Part shown: positions 10,801-21,374 of the stretch, in pieces
Numbering within the stretch: the first letter of the stretch is position 1
How the letters are laid out: every line of letters begins with the position of its first letter
Assembly (NCBI GenBank): GCA_963970005.1
Contig: CAXAMN010022718.1
Span: 930,932-994,931, forward strand
Direction: 5' to 3'
Length of the DNA stretch: 64,000 nucleotides
Origin: Durusdinium trenchii
Lineage: Eukaryota > Sar > Dinophyceae > Suessiales > Symbiodiniaceae
Program-made: the position numbers and the translations under genes
Notes under the pieces: generated by a model
What the model saw: only the letters and a program-made list of their open reading frames with translations
What the model was told of the DNA's origin: nothing
Database searches by the model: none

Positions 10801-13320
10801 ATATATACCTATCCCATGCCACATGCACTGTCAGGGCATGTCAGCCCTTGCCTTATTGTTAAATGAACAGATGCAATGAACAGCATTGGGGCCCCCATCT
10901 TGCTGAATGATGATCGCAGAATGGACCCATCGCGCCCTGGTTCTGAAAGGGAGGACATGTCGTTCAGGACTTTTGTTGCAATTGATGTACTCTGTTTTCA
11001 GAACAGGGGACTGAGTGGTAGTACGCATCTTTTCTTTTTTTACTTGTGTTGTCATGTTCATATTGTACTGCTATTTGGTGCTACTATCTCATTATATATT
11101 CTCTTAATGGTAGTGTTGGCTGTTGTTTGCTTGTGCCAAGAAGGCTTCAACATGGCTATTCCCTTTGCATTTGCTGTTTGTGTAAAATAGTCACCAAAGC
11201 CACAAACAACAAAACAAGTCCGTGTCTCAGGATCTGCCCCGACATTGACTTATTTGTTGCTTTCTGCTAAAGAAGGATCTAGTGATACTCCGTTGTTCTT
11301 GAACGAGTACTAAAAACAATTGTAAATACTGCGTTTGTGGCTTTACACTGAATATTAATAAGGACACATGTCAACAAATTTGACAGCGCAAAGGGTGAAT
11401 AATGAAATAGCACACATTAGACAACTGTATTGCAGAAAGAGCAGAAGCCTCAAACATGTTGATAAGATATTGTGAAGGTAGTTTGTAGTGTTCATGTTCG
11501 CAATAGGCAATAGATGTATGAAGACAAGTAGACAATGGACATGCCACATATTGAGCCTGAAGGACTAGCAGAAGAACAGTCAAACAGTTGGTATGTTGTT
11601 TTAGTTCAACCCGTTACCCTCATGAACGATCTTAAAGAACGATGTATCCTGATTTGACTTGTATCAACAGATTGACATAGATTGACATCAAAATATTAAG
11701 CATTGGTATAATGAACTATGGCTTAAAAGCAGCATGGAAGCAACAAAATGCATGTTAAAAGTAGATAATACTATTCAATATACATTGTAGTGGACATAAG
11801 GCTAGAATAGACAATTATATTTGATGCATTGGTTTCAGGGATTGTATTTTTGGATACTATACAGTTTTAAGTGTTTGAATTGTGTGTACCTATAAGATTA
11901 TCCTAATTTCAATATATAATAATATTGTTATTTGAATCATATAATACAGGAAACTGTTGATTTAAAATATTAGAACATTGTTTTTAATAATATATATATG
12001 GTTTTATATGTTAGTTATTGAACATATTAAACTAATTACATAATAATGCCTGTATACATATATATATATATATGTAAAATGTGGGAGAAGACAGAGTCAG
12101 GTACCCCTGTGAAGGTATTTGATGAACCCTCTCAATTGCTTTACTTTACCAGAGCAAGAACATATCAGTAAAGCATTCTTAGATGATATTTATATTAATA
12201 TATGCACAATAGTACTGTAGCTAACATGAAATTGCACAACATATATATAGGTATAAACCAGTTGAGCTGTTCCATTCACGTTTCTATCACATGACCCAAG
12301 AGACGGGGGATTCTCCGGGAAGGCATTGCAACATAATCAGCGGTTTCACAACATTGTCATCAGATGACACTGTGATTAAATTTGGGTGGGACGGGGTGTG
12401 GGGATGGGGAGACGGGGCAGAACCTATCATCCGCCTCAGAACATGATCATTGGTCATCGGTTCCATAACAAGATCATCGGTTTCACAACATGGTCATCGG
12501 TTTCACAACATGATTATCGGTATCACAACATGTTCATCAGTTTCATAACATGATCATCATCGGTTTCATAATATTGCGTCACCGGTTTCGAAGCATTGTC
12601 ATCGGTTTCACAACATCGTCATCGGCGTCACCACATTGTCATCGGATCACAATGTGATTAAATTGGGGTGTGGGGGGGAGGGGGTGGGGGAAGGGGAGTC
12701 GCTGTGAAAAAGACAAACCACGCGACTCACCTCGGACCTCATTTCGGACACCCTCAGAATACACTGTTTTTAACAGTCGTGTAAAACGCACCAACTCATT
12801 TTTCCATGGCGAAACATAGGGTTTCGATCATATCCACATGCTTCTTTCGCACATGCCGGAGAATTACAAGCAGTTTGCATACATGCCTCACATAAAGCTC
12901 ATCATTGAGAGCCCTTGCAACGACTCAACATGCGCGAACATATTTGAATTTTGTTCGCGCAACTTGATGCTTAAGATACCCATTCAAACATCAGTGCGCA
13001 AGCTTCTCACCAGTGGCCCTGCGAACATAGACTATCCAGGCTGAATGCAATCTATTGAACCCTTCGGAGAACCTCCCGTCTCTACCGTCACAGCGCCATG
13101 CTCTCCAGGACAGGACGCCCTCAGTGTGCGCATATGGCAGTTAAACTACATTGTAGAGAGTATGATGCATTTGTTTCAAAAATGCATGCATCTAAAAACA
13201 TGAGTTATGTTATCATATTGTTCCTTTCAACAAACAGATTGTATAATACAAAAATAGAGTAATAAGTAATAACAAGGAAGAAGGACATGATAGGTAATTC
13301 TATCTCATAATAAACTGACG
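10800..13320. other. AT-rich gene-poor spacer or long intron
   Basis: Base composition drops sharply, with runs of ATATAT (10794-10806, 12058-12073) and poly-T patches. Open frames here are short, with AT-biased codons unlike the GC-rich exons nearby. Apart from the 12.3-12.7 kb minisatellite I see no feature. It could be one long intron or an intergenic spacer. Confidence 0.5.
12325..12660. repeat. Minisatellite, ~20-bp CATCGGTTTCACAACATGGT unit
   Basis: About ten degenerate tandem copies of a 20-base unit are seen. The array is flanked by two near-identical blocks, CACTGTGATTAAATTTGGGTGGG (about 12367-12391) and CAATGTGATTAAATTGGGGTGTGGG (about 12650-12673), each leading into a G-rich run. 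The whole may be a duplicated composite unit. Confidence 0.8.
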
Positions 13321-13547
13321 CAGACGTAAAGAGCTAGAAACATATGAAACACAAAAACATGTACTACCACAGTCCCCCGCTCTTTGCAGAACTTGTCCTA
13401 AGCCTATCATGTTTCATAGGTCCTGCAACAAATCGAAGAATGACTGCAAACACCAAGTTAGAACCACCCAGCCTGGCAGTGCCTGGGTCCACGCTTGCTT
13501 TGGATCGGATTGTGTCCATCGCCGATGGGTCCACCGACCGAGCACAG

Positions 13548-13597
13548 GGTTTCGCGTGACGCTCGTCCAAACGGACGAGCGTCGCGAGTTGCGCACG
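13548..13597 (+). CDS. Candidate short exon
   Basis: The acceptor GAGCACAG|GG and donor ACG|GTAGGA bound 50 bases: two completing bases plus 16 codons, FRVTLVQTDERRELRT, ending in phase 0. Third positions are mostly G/C. No family is recognised. Confidence 0.35.
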
Positions 13598-14901
13598 GTA
13601 GGAACTTTTTTGTTGCCGCGGTGCGGAACGAGGTGGAAGGCGGAAGATTTGGCCCCGCCGTAAGATCATCAAGCTGATGTTGCCTAGATATTGATTGAAG
13701 GTTCCCTTCAATGGTTTACAATTTCCTTATTGTTCAGGTGTTTGTTTATGTTTGTTTCATCCATTGGTTTATAGAACTCAAAAGGTTTGGGATCCAAGTG
13801 ACATTCAACTCCTTTGTTACATTTGCTAGGCTCCATTATCCCGAAATTGTAGAACTGCCCTGACCCAGCCACAGATTGAACAAGGAGCACACATGCAAAT
13901 TGACTAAGGGGTGCAGAGTTTCTGTGTTTTTAAACCCTCCAAAGCTAGCTGAGTTCAATCCACTGTATTTAGGGTTCGAGAACGACAAAACATAATCATT
14001 CCTAGTTTGGTTAAAACAACATGTGAGGAACTGGAGCAGACTTCAGTCCAAACTGACTTAAGTATGGATGTAAGTTGTCACTCCTTGCACCGCTGGTTCA
14101 GCCCAGAGAGTCTCACCAGCAAACGAAAAATGCGATGTGGCTATGGATTCACAGTGATTCACACGAACAGTTCCCTGAGCCAACAGCATCCTAGATTGAC
14201 ATCCTTGGTGGTCAAGAAGCACCCTACAGTAGTCCTGAAAAGCCCCAAATCCTCAACTTGTTGACGAGCCACCAAGAGGGACATGGATGGAAACTCCATC
14301 AACATCATCAACTCTCATCCAGTGCTCAATGTCAACCAGTTTCATCAAGAGATGGCCAGGGAAATATCATGAAATATCCTTTGCACCTGTGAGAACGAGT
14401 GCACCAGATGTGACCTATATACTTGGGTGAGCGTCTCAAAAATTGTCCAGGATCAAGAGCAGAGTGTGTTCAGTGTTGACCCAAACGTCATTTGCTTCCG
14501 AAGTCGGCCAACGTCGTCTTGCCTGACTTCCAACGTCGTCTTGTCTGGGCACTGGTTGAGTCAATACCTTTCGACTCATGGCTTGTTGAGTTTCCCCCAG
14601 ATAGCGACAAGTATCTTGCGGTCACTTCTGGATAACTGGGTTCTGGGGGTTGGCTCGAGGGCGCTGAAGTGGCGAATGAGATTTGGAGAGACACAGTACA
14701 CTTCACACCTTGCACATCGTGCACACCACTTGGATGAACAGGAGATCCCTTTCACACGTATGTTGTTCCTGGTTCTTCTTCAGCGTTGACCCTTTTGAAA
14801 AGCCAAAGTGCTTTTGTCTATCAAAGATGCCGCCGAAGGAGTTGGGTTTCGTTAAACTTTCATGACGCAACACGCCACGTCGTTTTCGACGACCGTGTCA
14901 G

Positions 14902-15030
14902 ATGATGTTGCGGATGGTCACGTGGTCATCGTTTGCTGTGTTGCGTTTTCTCCCCGATGACGAGCTGCGACCGAAGTCCGCTGGGTTGGGCCTGTCTCTG
15001 GCTCCAAAGCACGTGCCGGAATCCGAATAG
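14902..15030 (+). CDS. Small open frame, possible exon
   Basis: An ATG-ATG start follows directly after a CAG. It is open for 42 codons to TAG and contains FLPDDELRPKSAGLGLSLAP, a natural-looking stretch. It could be an internal exon whose acceptor is the CAG, or a chance frame. No family is recognised. Confidence 0.25.
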   Translation: MMLRMVTWSSFAVLRFLPDDELRPKSAGLGLSLAPKHVPESE

Positions 15031-15518
15031 ACCGGAGAGACGCGAAAAAACGGTCTTATGGAGCCCTAGGGTGTGTGTGTGTGTGTGTGTCACCCTTGGA
15101 GTCATAGGGATGCTTTTGCATTTGCTTTTGTTTTACAGCAGGGGGTGCAAGCAGCCCATCCAGTCTTGCACCAATGAAGACACTGGATGTGTGCTGGTGA
15201 AATCAATCCGGGACGCCGGATTGACGTACCTGCGTGGAGAGAAACCTACTTAATGGACAAGCTGTTCCAATGCTGTGTTTTGCAGTAAGCGGCTAATGCA
15301 TCGGTGCTTTTCCTTGAGTGCTTGGACCTTGGGAGCTCCACTGACCTCCTCGAACCGTCGTCACCCTGTCGTCCGTTCGATCGGTGTTTTCTACTGGATG
15401 GACCTCCTCTTTCTTACCTGTACCCTTAGGAATTGGAACCCTAGGCCGGCGTGTGGCACCGCTATCAAGTCAGTACGCATATCCATGAGTGTGTTTGGCT
15501 TCGTGCCAACCCGGGATG

Positions 15519-15602
15519 AGCCCGCAGAGTGCCTCCCGTGGACCCGTCGAACGGGTGTATGTCCATGTTCCCCGGCTCTGGGAACGCAGATGTCCGCAGC
15601 GG
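15519..15602 (+). CDS. Candidate exon, weak
   Basis: An open frame with ATG at 15519 includes GPVERVYVHVPRLWERRCPQ and meets a CAG|GTGGCC donor near 15608. Two other frames are open. The stretch falls in the duplicated region but is not itself repeated. Frame and limits are uncertain. Confidence 0.25.
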
Positions 15603-15816
15603 ACAGCAGGTGGCCCAGGCCGTACGTCCGATGATTTTTGTCCCATCTTTGGAACTCCAAGTTGGCTCATGCCTTTACGTGACCGCAGCGGTCTAAGCAG
15701 CCAGCCATTTTGGCACGGCGTACGTGGCCGCAGCGGCCGAAGCCTGTTCAAGGTTCATTGGAACCTGTCGAGACCTTGGGTGCACATACAGCGTATACAT
15801 TCAAACGAGGCAGGTT

Positions 15817-16200
15817 TTCCTAGGTCGTTTTAATGAGGCTCGGCTTCATCGGTTCTCGTCCCCTCCATTTGGTTCCCCCTTTCATCCCTTCCCTTCACAC
15901 ACTCTTGTTTCCTCTTTTCTTTCATGTCCTCCTGTCTTCATGTCTGGTCATCTCATCCTTTTCTTCGTTTGCGCGCACATTGGTCCCGGCCTTAGTGTGT
16001 ACGTGCACTTCTACACACATTTAAACACAGGTTTCAGGTCGCCCAGGTCTTTACAATGAGGTGGGCTTCATCGGTTGTCCCTGTGCACTTGGTTCCCCTT
16101 TCATTTCAACCACACGCACCTTTGTCCCGTCTCGTCCTCTGGTCATGTCTTCATTTTCTTGTCTCTTGGGCGCGCACACGTGCACATCGGCCCTCACCTT
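15817..16200. repeat. Diverged ~230-bp tandem repeat (two copies)
   Basis: A block starting near 15823 (CAGGTC, AATGAGG, GGCTTCATCGGTT, then TTGGTTCCCC and CGCGCACA) is repeated from about 16047 with clear divergence. The segment is T/C-rich and lies inside the larger duplication unit. No coding function is seen. Confidence 0.65.
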
Positions 16201-16273
16201 AGCTTCTCGCCTCCCCTCGGGGAGGCGTGTGTGTGTCACCCTTGGAGTCATAGGGATGCTTTTGCATTTGCTT

Positions 16274-16283
16274 NNNNNNNNNN
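16274..16283. other. Assembly gap (10 N)
   Basis: Ten undetermined bases. Comparison with the first copy of the flanking duplication suggests that about 156 bases are missing here if the duplication is real. Confidence 0.99.
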
Positions 16284-16523
16284 GTAAGCGGCTAATGCAT
16301 CGGTGCTTTTCCTTGAGTGCTTGGACCTTGCGAGCTCCACTGACCTCCTCGAACCGTCGTCACCCTGTCGTCCGTTCGATCGGTGTTTTCTACTGGATGG
16401 ACCTCCTCTTTCTTACCTGTACCCTTAGGAATTGGAACCCTAGGCCGGCGTGTGGCACCGCTATCAAGTCAGTACGCATATCCATGAGTGTGTGTTCATC
16501 CACTTTTGCTTTTTGTCTTTCAG

Positions 16524-16654
16524 ACCTTCAAAACATGTCGCAATTGGACTTGACTCAGATTTTGTTGGATCCATCCAGAGAACAAGACGTTTGCACAGAT
16601 CCACTCAGTGTCCTTAGAGCATTTCAAGTGCCCGGGTGTGGGAATCCATCAAAA
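16524..16654 (+). CDS. Candidate exon, unknown protein
   Basis: A strong acceptor, CTTTTTGTCTTTCAG|AC, precedes the frame LQNMSQLDLTQILLDPSREQ, which continues with DVCTDPLSVLRAFQVPGCGN. Codon use is less GC-rich than in other exons. The frame runs on through a 28-bp-stem hairpin to TAG at 16730, so the true 3' limit is probably before 16655. No family is recognised. Confidence 0.4.
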
Positions 16655-16724
16655 AGTAATGTAAAGGATACTGAGGATACTGTCAAACAGGTTTGTCAGT
16701 ATCCTCAATACCCTTTACATTACT
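16655..16724. repeat. Near-perfect 28-bp hairpin
   Basis: 16655-16682 pairs with 16697-16724 over 28 bases. The only two mismatches (A/G and C/T relative to the reverse complement) are G-U compatible in RNA, and the loop is 14 bases. It resembles a very short MITE or a foldback RNA precursor, inserted into or next to an exon-like frame. Confidence 0.8.
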
Positions 16725-16830
16725 GTATTTAGTCGGGCGCAGTACCAGTTTCTGGCTCTCGCTTGAGTGTTAACCCTGCTACCCTTTTGGGCGTTGTGGG
16801 GATTCATCATCGGACACCTTCACACTTGTG

Positions 16831-16983
16831 ATGCGTTCCGAACGCGATGAAGCGAACCCACAGGTTTTTTGGGTTTCCGAACGGCTCTTGGCATTTCGAC
16901 TGATCGGTGCGGGTGCTACCATCTTCTTGATGGCCAATTCAGGAGAAGAAGAAGAAACGCACCAACAAGCCCAGTCCGATTGA
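16831..16983 (+). CDS. Small ORF with hydrophobic segment
   Basis: An ATG-started 50-codon frame in which RLLAFRLIGAGATIFLMANS is followed by GEEEETHQQAQSD and TGA. The hydrophobic stretch could be a short membrane segment before an acidic tail. The same frame is open upstream to 16770, so it may be a terminal exon. A minus-strand frame of 81 codons overlaps and is less convincing. Confidence 0.3.
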   Translation: MRSERDEANPQVFWVSERLLAFRLIGAGATIFLMANSGEEEETHQQAQSD

Positions 16984-17551
16984 ACGTATGAAAGAAGCGC
17001 CCCTCGGCCGGGGGAGGATGGCACCGAGCTTTGATCTCACACGGGACACACGGGATTGGGTTGGCATGTTTTCCGCACAAGAAAAGATTTCTTTATAAAC
17101 ACCAAGAAACATGCTGTGGAACACGAAACTGTTTCGAAGATTTTGGGACAGTTTTTCTTTGCAAAAGGGGGCTGCTTCGATGTGTGTTTCTTTGAGTCAA
17201 TGAGGAGGCTCATCAATCCTGGCGCACCCTCGGACGCATGATGACATCATGATGACGCATGCAATCCTACTATACTATACTATATATAATATACATGAAA
17301 AACCTGACTTATGATGGAAACGCTGGTTGGAAAGGATATACTTTCAGCATAATTATATAGTGAAGAGGGGGATCATTCTTGAGGCTGCAGGTTGTTTTGA
17401 AAAGGATTAAAAAGGTGCATAAAAGGTTTTTGCTCGAAAAAGTCCCCAGGTCCCCTGGAATTACACCAATATCTTGGTTGTTTCAATAAGCACGTGGAAA
17501 TCAACAATCCACTATATTCCATCTTCTCCAATAACTCGGAGTCTGGGCGAG

Positions 17552-17609
17552 GTTTGGCATCATGAACTTGGATGACGACAGGAGCATCTCCAAGGAGGAG
17601 TTCCAGAAG
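17552..17609 (+). CDS. EF-hand exon (EF-A) of Ca2+-binding protein
   Basis: Acceptor GGGCGAG|G. One completing base plus 19 codons encode FGIMNLDDDRSISKEEFQK. Loop positions are N1, D3, D5, I8 and E12, with R at the usual Gly6 position; F and M lie at the -4 and -1 helix positions. Continuing past AAG would put Asp and Thr where the exiting helix needs hydrophobics. A GA donor at 17610 (AAG|GACACC) therefore fits better than read-through. It is probably the first EF-hand of the gene that continues to 25.6 kb. Confidence 0.6.
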
Positions 17610-17730
17610 GACACCCGATCGCACGCGCGTTCGGACCGTTTTTCCGACACACAAACTTCGGACGTGCGCAGATTCGAACGTAGCATTTGTCCAGGAGCGC
17701 CCCGTTCGTAGCTTCCTTGCTCCGTTCGCA

Positions 17731-17800
17731 GCGATGCCCTTTGTTACTAGTAGCTTCTTGTTACTAGAAGTAAGGCCAGGAGCCCCTAGTAGCATTTATT
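17731..17800. repeat. ACTAGT-rich short repeat family, locus 2
   Basis: GATGCCCTTTGTTACTAGTAGC, then TTCTTGTTACTAGAAG and GGCCAGGAGCCCCTAGTAGC. It matches the units at 48.7 and 60.9 kb most closely. Confidence 0.6.
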
Positions 17801-18078
17801 GAGGCTTCAAGTTGGCGCTGTGCTCTCCATGTGGTTGGAATCATAACGCAAGTTCTAAGAAACTCAGCAGGGACCCGAAGACGAGAGGAGAGCCTCACTG
17901 CAGAACATGTACTGCCGTCAGACAGTGCAAACATATCAATCCATGGAGAAACTGATGTGATATGCAACCACTCTGGCTGCTGACTGATCAAAGTATCCCA
18001 TGAAAAGTTTATGCACTTAACTCTTACCGCACCCATTTCTTCCTACAGAGTTTTTGTTTTTAATCATTTTTTGGCTTG

Positions 18079-18182
18079 GTTCCCAGACACTCCATGTCCA
18101 TGTATGGCATTTATGCCTACATTGGGGTGGTTTCAGGGGTCAATGCACGCACAAATTCCAGTCCCATGGAGTGTTTGGGGTT
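18079..18182. mobile_element. MITE-like family A, complete copy
   Basis: The left end CCCAGACACTCCATG and right end CATGGAGTGTTTGGG are inverted and about 100 bases apart. The core CCTACATTGGGGTGGTTTCAGGGGTCAATG lies between. No coding capacity. It lies within the inferred EF-hand gene. Confidence 0.75.
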
Positions 18183-18476
18183 GTGTTTCGCATGAGAAGT
18201 GCTTTGGATCATTTACATCCGTCGGGTACCACCTGGGTAAACCCGGCAGTCGCTTGTGACTGGTCACCCGCTAGGTTCAGATGAGCCCCTTCAACTAGTG
18301 CGTTTTGCTTCGTGCATTGTCCAAGTGTTGAAGCTGTTGAAGGACATGGAACCAGTCAAACGATTCTCAACATAATATATCAAACATACCTTTTTTGAAG
18401 CCAGAGTTGAAATCCACAGCGGACCTGCAGGCTGAGTGGATTTCTCTTGTTTCATTATAATCGTTCGTGGCCGCAG

Positions 18477-18569
18477 GCGATGGCTTCCCTTGGTTTGGAG
18501 GGGCGAGAGGTGGACAACTTGTTCAGAAGGCCGGCGACGGAGACGACGGAGACGAGTGCGTGCCTTCAG
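18477..18569 (+). CDS. Candidate 31-codon exon, frame ambiguous
   Basis: The acceptor TGGCCGCAG|G and donor CAG|GTCGGT bound 93 bases. Phase 0 reads AMASLGLEGREVDNLFRRPA. Phase +2 reads DGFPWFGGARGGQLVQKAGD, followed by an acidic tail. Both are natural. It may be an exon of the EF-hand gene between EF-A and EF-B. Confidence 0.4.
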
Positions 18570-19194
18570 GTCGGTGTGGTGTCCCGACGATCACCTGAAC
18601 TTTTGGGTTCCGAAGGGGATTTGGGTGGAAGAAGATATCCGAATTCCAGAGGATTTGGGTGGAACCTCCCAAATTCTCCACAATTCGACTTATCAAGGAA
18701 AGTGGCAATGTTGCCCCAATGAACTTGAGGATCACTGTAGAGGAAAGTACTGCACCCTCCGTCAGTCAAGGCCACTGTGGGTTGAAAGATGAGGACTGCC
18801 TTTGTACACAGCGTAGTTGTGACATGCTGGGCTTTGGGGAACATATATGTATCGCAAGACCCGCAAACCAGTGGCAGGCGCGGAATGTACCAGAAGTCCA
18901 TTTGTGCGCTGCTCAAAGCCATGGCACTCCCATGATCGGTCCCCTTGACAGATTTAACATCAGCATCTTGCAGGGTAACCACGCGAGTGGCGTGAGCAGG
19001 TTGGTGCCCCAAATCCTAAGATAGCTGGCCATGAGATTTGCAGCATGCCTCAGACACTTGGTCACTTAAGTACTTGCAAGATTGGGATCTTCAGTTGGGA
19101 ATTTCCCCCAACCTGGGATCGTTGAATTATTTCGGTCCACCGAGCCGCTCTGTCGTGCATCCAAAACCATGCTCGTGGCGCGACAGAGAACGAG

Positions 19195-19263
19195 GTTTGA
19201 TCCGGACAAGAGCGGATATCTCGACAAGGAGGACATGGGTTGGTGGGTTGCTGCCTGCAACTG
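19195..19263 (+). CDS. EF-hand exon (EF-B)
   Basis: Acceptor AACGAG|G. The frame gives FDPDKSGYLDKEDMGWWVAA. Loop residues are D1, D3, S5, G6, Y7, L8, D9 and D12; D12 replaces the usual E but is accepted in the family. M13, W16 and V17 fit the exiting-helix hydrophobics, so coding continues at least to there. A TGA follows at 19261. Either the exon splices just before it (for example at GTTGCT) or one transcript ends here. Confidence 0.55.
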
Positions 19264-19796
19264 AACCATCCTCATCCACCGATACAGGTAATAGGATAGA
19301 CCGAAGGAATTGGATTTCAGGCTTTTGCATTGTTTTTGTGAAACGATCAACGATACAAGCCATGTCTCCAGGTCGTGTGTTGGGCTCGTTTCGGATGACG
19401 CTCATGAGTTTACATGTTTGGTTCACTCATTGACGCTTGCTACGGTCGGTATGGAGCCGCACTATAGTGTACACATAGACTCTCATATCACTGAAGATGT
19501 TCCTTCTGCCGAAGTAGCAGCAGCAGGCCATTTCTGCTGAACTATGTAAATGCGACCCTTTGCACATGCTGATGAACCCCCGTGGTCATGGATTTCACCA
19601 CATCTGGAGATCCACGGCTGCTTCCACCTCAAAAGAACACCGAGTGTGTGCTTGAACACCTGGAAAATGGTTCCAGCCAAACCACGGCAGAATAGATTCA
19701 CTACTTTTCAGGGATCCTTCGATAGCAGATCTATCGGACAGATCGCTTTCCTCTCTCCATTCATCCGTGCCGTGGAGAGAGCACCGCTGTTTTCAG

Positions 19797-19928
19797 GGCC
19801 GCGGTGCTCTCCGGCCACCCAGCGGTGACAGCCAGGAGTTCTTCGCCTATGCCGCTAAAGGCACTGGCGATGTGGGGCACCTGGACGAACTCCGATTCGG
19901 AGCTGAAGGTCCAGTCACCATCCTTGAG
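19797..19928 (+). CDS. Candidate linker exon, 44 codons
   Basis: The acceptor TTTTCAG|G and a GAG|GTCACA donor give exactly 44 codons in phase 0. The peptide includes SGDSQEFFAYAAKGTGDVGH and DELRFGAEGPVTILE. It lies between EF-B and EF-C on the same strand. The donor is inferred: GAG|GTCA also occurs twice just downstream. A 13-bp inverted repeat (GGAGAG.AGCACCGC with GCGGTGCTCTCC) overlaps the acceptor. Confidence 0.4.
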
Positions 19929-20023
19929 GTCACAAGCAGAGACTCCGAGGTCAGCGACTCCAGATTGAGGTCACAAGCGACTCCTCCAGGTCGCAATGAG
20001 CTTTTTTTGTTGCGGTTCAGCAG

Positions 20024-20167
20024 GGTAAGCAGGGGTCTAGGAGGCCAAAGGCGGAATCATCTGTGGGAATCCTGTCCCAACCCCCCTCTCCTGGTCCCCG
20101 CGGCTTCGCCAAGTCCATCCACGAACTTGGACCAAGCCTTACAGAAGCCGAGAGCTCATTTCAAAAG
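20024..20167 (+). CDS. Candidate linker exon, Pro/Ser-rich, 48 codons
   Basis: The acceptor tract TTTTTTTGTTGCGGTTCAGCAG|G and donor AAG|GTCAAT give exactly 48 codons in phase 0. The peptide contains AESSVGILSQPPSPGPRGFA then KSIHELGPSLTEAESSFQK. It is phase-compatible with the exon ending at 19928. It looks like a flexible linker joined to a helix; no domain is recognised. Confidence 0.45.
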
Positions 20168-21105
20168 GTCAATGCATATTGAAAACCTATGAACAAGGCC
20201 ATGGTTGCTGCAGGTAGGGGTCACTTACCTTCCATACTAGGTATGTTGTAATCACGCCAATCACACCACCGATTCAACAAAACACCATGGTAGTGGTACA
20301 ATGGAAACTAAGGGTGGCCGCTTGAGACTGAGCTTTAGCACAGAACAAATGTTTGACTTGTTTTTGCGTCGGTTGCGAGTGTTCCATGTAATCCAGACGG
20401 GGGATAGAGGGAAACAACCCCAGCAACCACCTCAGTAATTGTTGTTCAAGCTTGTGCAGCATACGTTTTGTGATGGTTCTACAAGCCCATGAAGGTTTTG
20501 ACAAGCTAATAAGAGCCAGTGTCGCGCACGGCCTTGACTCTTGGTAAACATGGTTGTATAGAAGCCAGCTTGTTGAGAAGAGTTTTCATGGCAATATATT
20601 GAACACATGCAGCTGTGGCATGCATCACATTTGCACAGCCTATGCACTCCAATCAATATGGTTGTTCCTTCCTTTGCCTCCAATTTTCTTGAGGTGGAAG
20701 AAGACATGTCAGTTCAGTTCAACACATGTTCATGTGTTCTTTGCGACACATGATCGCGACGATCACTCAGCACTGGACAGTTTGGGTGTCACCTTTTGAG
20801 CGGAACCAATGAATTCACTTCGGCCGCCAATCTCGGCCCATTGGACTCTCTTGGACTTGGATCCTTTTTTAAGAGAAAGCAGAGAGGTCTCATCATGTCT
20901 CATTTGGACCTGGCATACTCCTTGTCATGGTCGTGATCAAGTCTTCGGGCAGGATGTAACGAACGAGGGACATGTGAATAGTTAGTGCTTCGCCTCCAAA
21001 AGCTGAAAGTTGGCCTCCAACTTCGCCGACCGTGACTTGGAGCCCCTCCTTCGCGGATCGCATGCTTCGTCACATGGGACACTCGTCACATGAGACTCAA
21101 TCCGC

Positions 21106-21285
21106 TTGAGACACTCAATCCTTCGGGAACATGTTCGCTGGGACCGGGAGAACGCCCGGACCGGGGACCGTCCCATCCAGTCCCGTCCGACTGAGTTGCA
21201 CGCCATGCTGAAGCGCGGCTTGGCCGCGGAGGATGAGGCGGAAGAGACCATCATGAAGGCGGCCAAGCCGTCATTCGCCTCGGCG
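21106..21285 (+). CDS. Candidate charged helical exon, edges unclear
   Basis: The open frame contains REHVRWDRENARTGDRPIQS and LHAMLKRGLAAEDEAEETIM. Codon third positions are G/C-rich and composition is that of a charged helix. Neither splice site is certain; a GC donor at AAG|GCGGCC near 21256 is possible. It precedes EF-C and could belong to the same gene. The minus strand is open too. Confidence 0.35.
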
Positions 21286-21357
21286 CGACGGTCGGGGCGA
21301 TGGATGAGGGGCGAAGGATGGAGCCAAGGGGGTGAAAACGGAGGAACGAAGAACAGA

Positions 21358-21374
21358 GAGAGAGAGAGAGAGTG
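21358..21374. repeat. (GA)n microsatellite
   Basis: GAGAGAGAGAGAGAGAG immediately after the candidate exon at 21106-21285. Confidence 0.8.

Larger units (their letters stand above)
15072..16493. repeat. Partial ~1.15-kb tandem duplication across N gap
   Basis: 15091-15128 recurs at 16237-16273, immediately before the N run. 15285-15494 recurs at 16284-16493, immediately after it, with one visible difference (CCTTGGG versus CCTTGCG). The second copy lacks the ~156 bases that separate the two blocks in the first copy, replaced by ten Ns. This is either a genuine tandem duplication with a gap or an assembly artefact. Confidence 0.85.
17610..19194 (+). other. Probable intron(s), repeats and one candidate exon
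   Basis: It begins at the inferred GA donor after EF-A and ends at the acceptor of EF-B. It contains an ACTAGT-rich repeat (17731-17800), a family A MITE (18079-18182) and a candidate exon (18477-18569). 18580-18700 carries a repeated GGATTTGGGTGGA motif. Confidence 0.35.

Noticed and set aside
16061-16732. 223-codon ORF running through the N gap
   Set aside because: Continuity depends on ten unknown bases, and the flanks are duplicated non-coding sequence.
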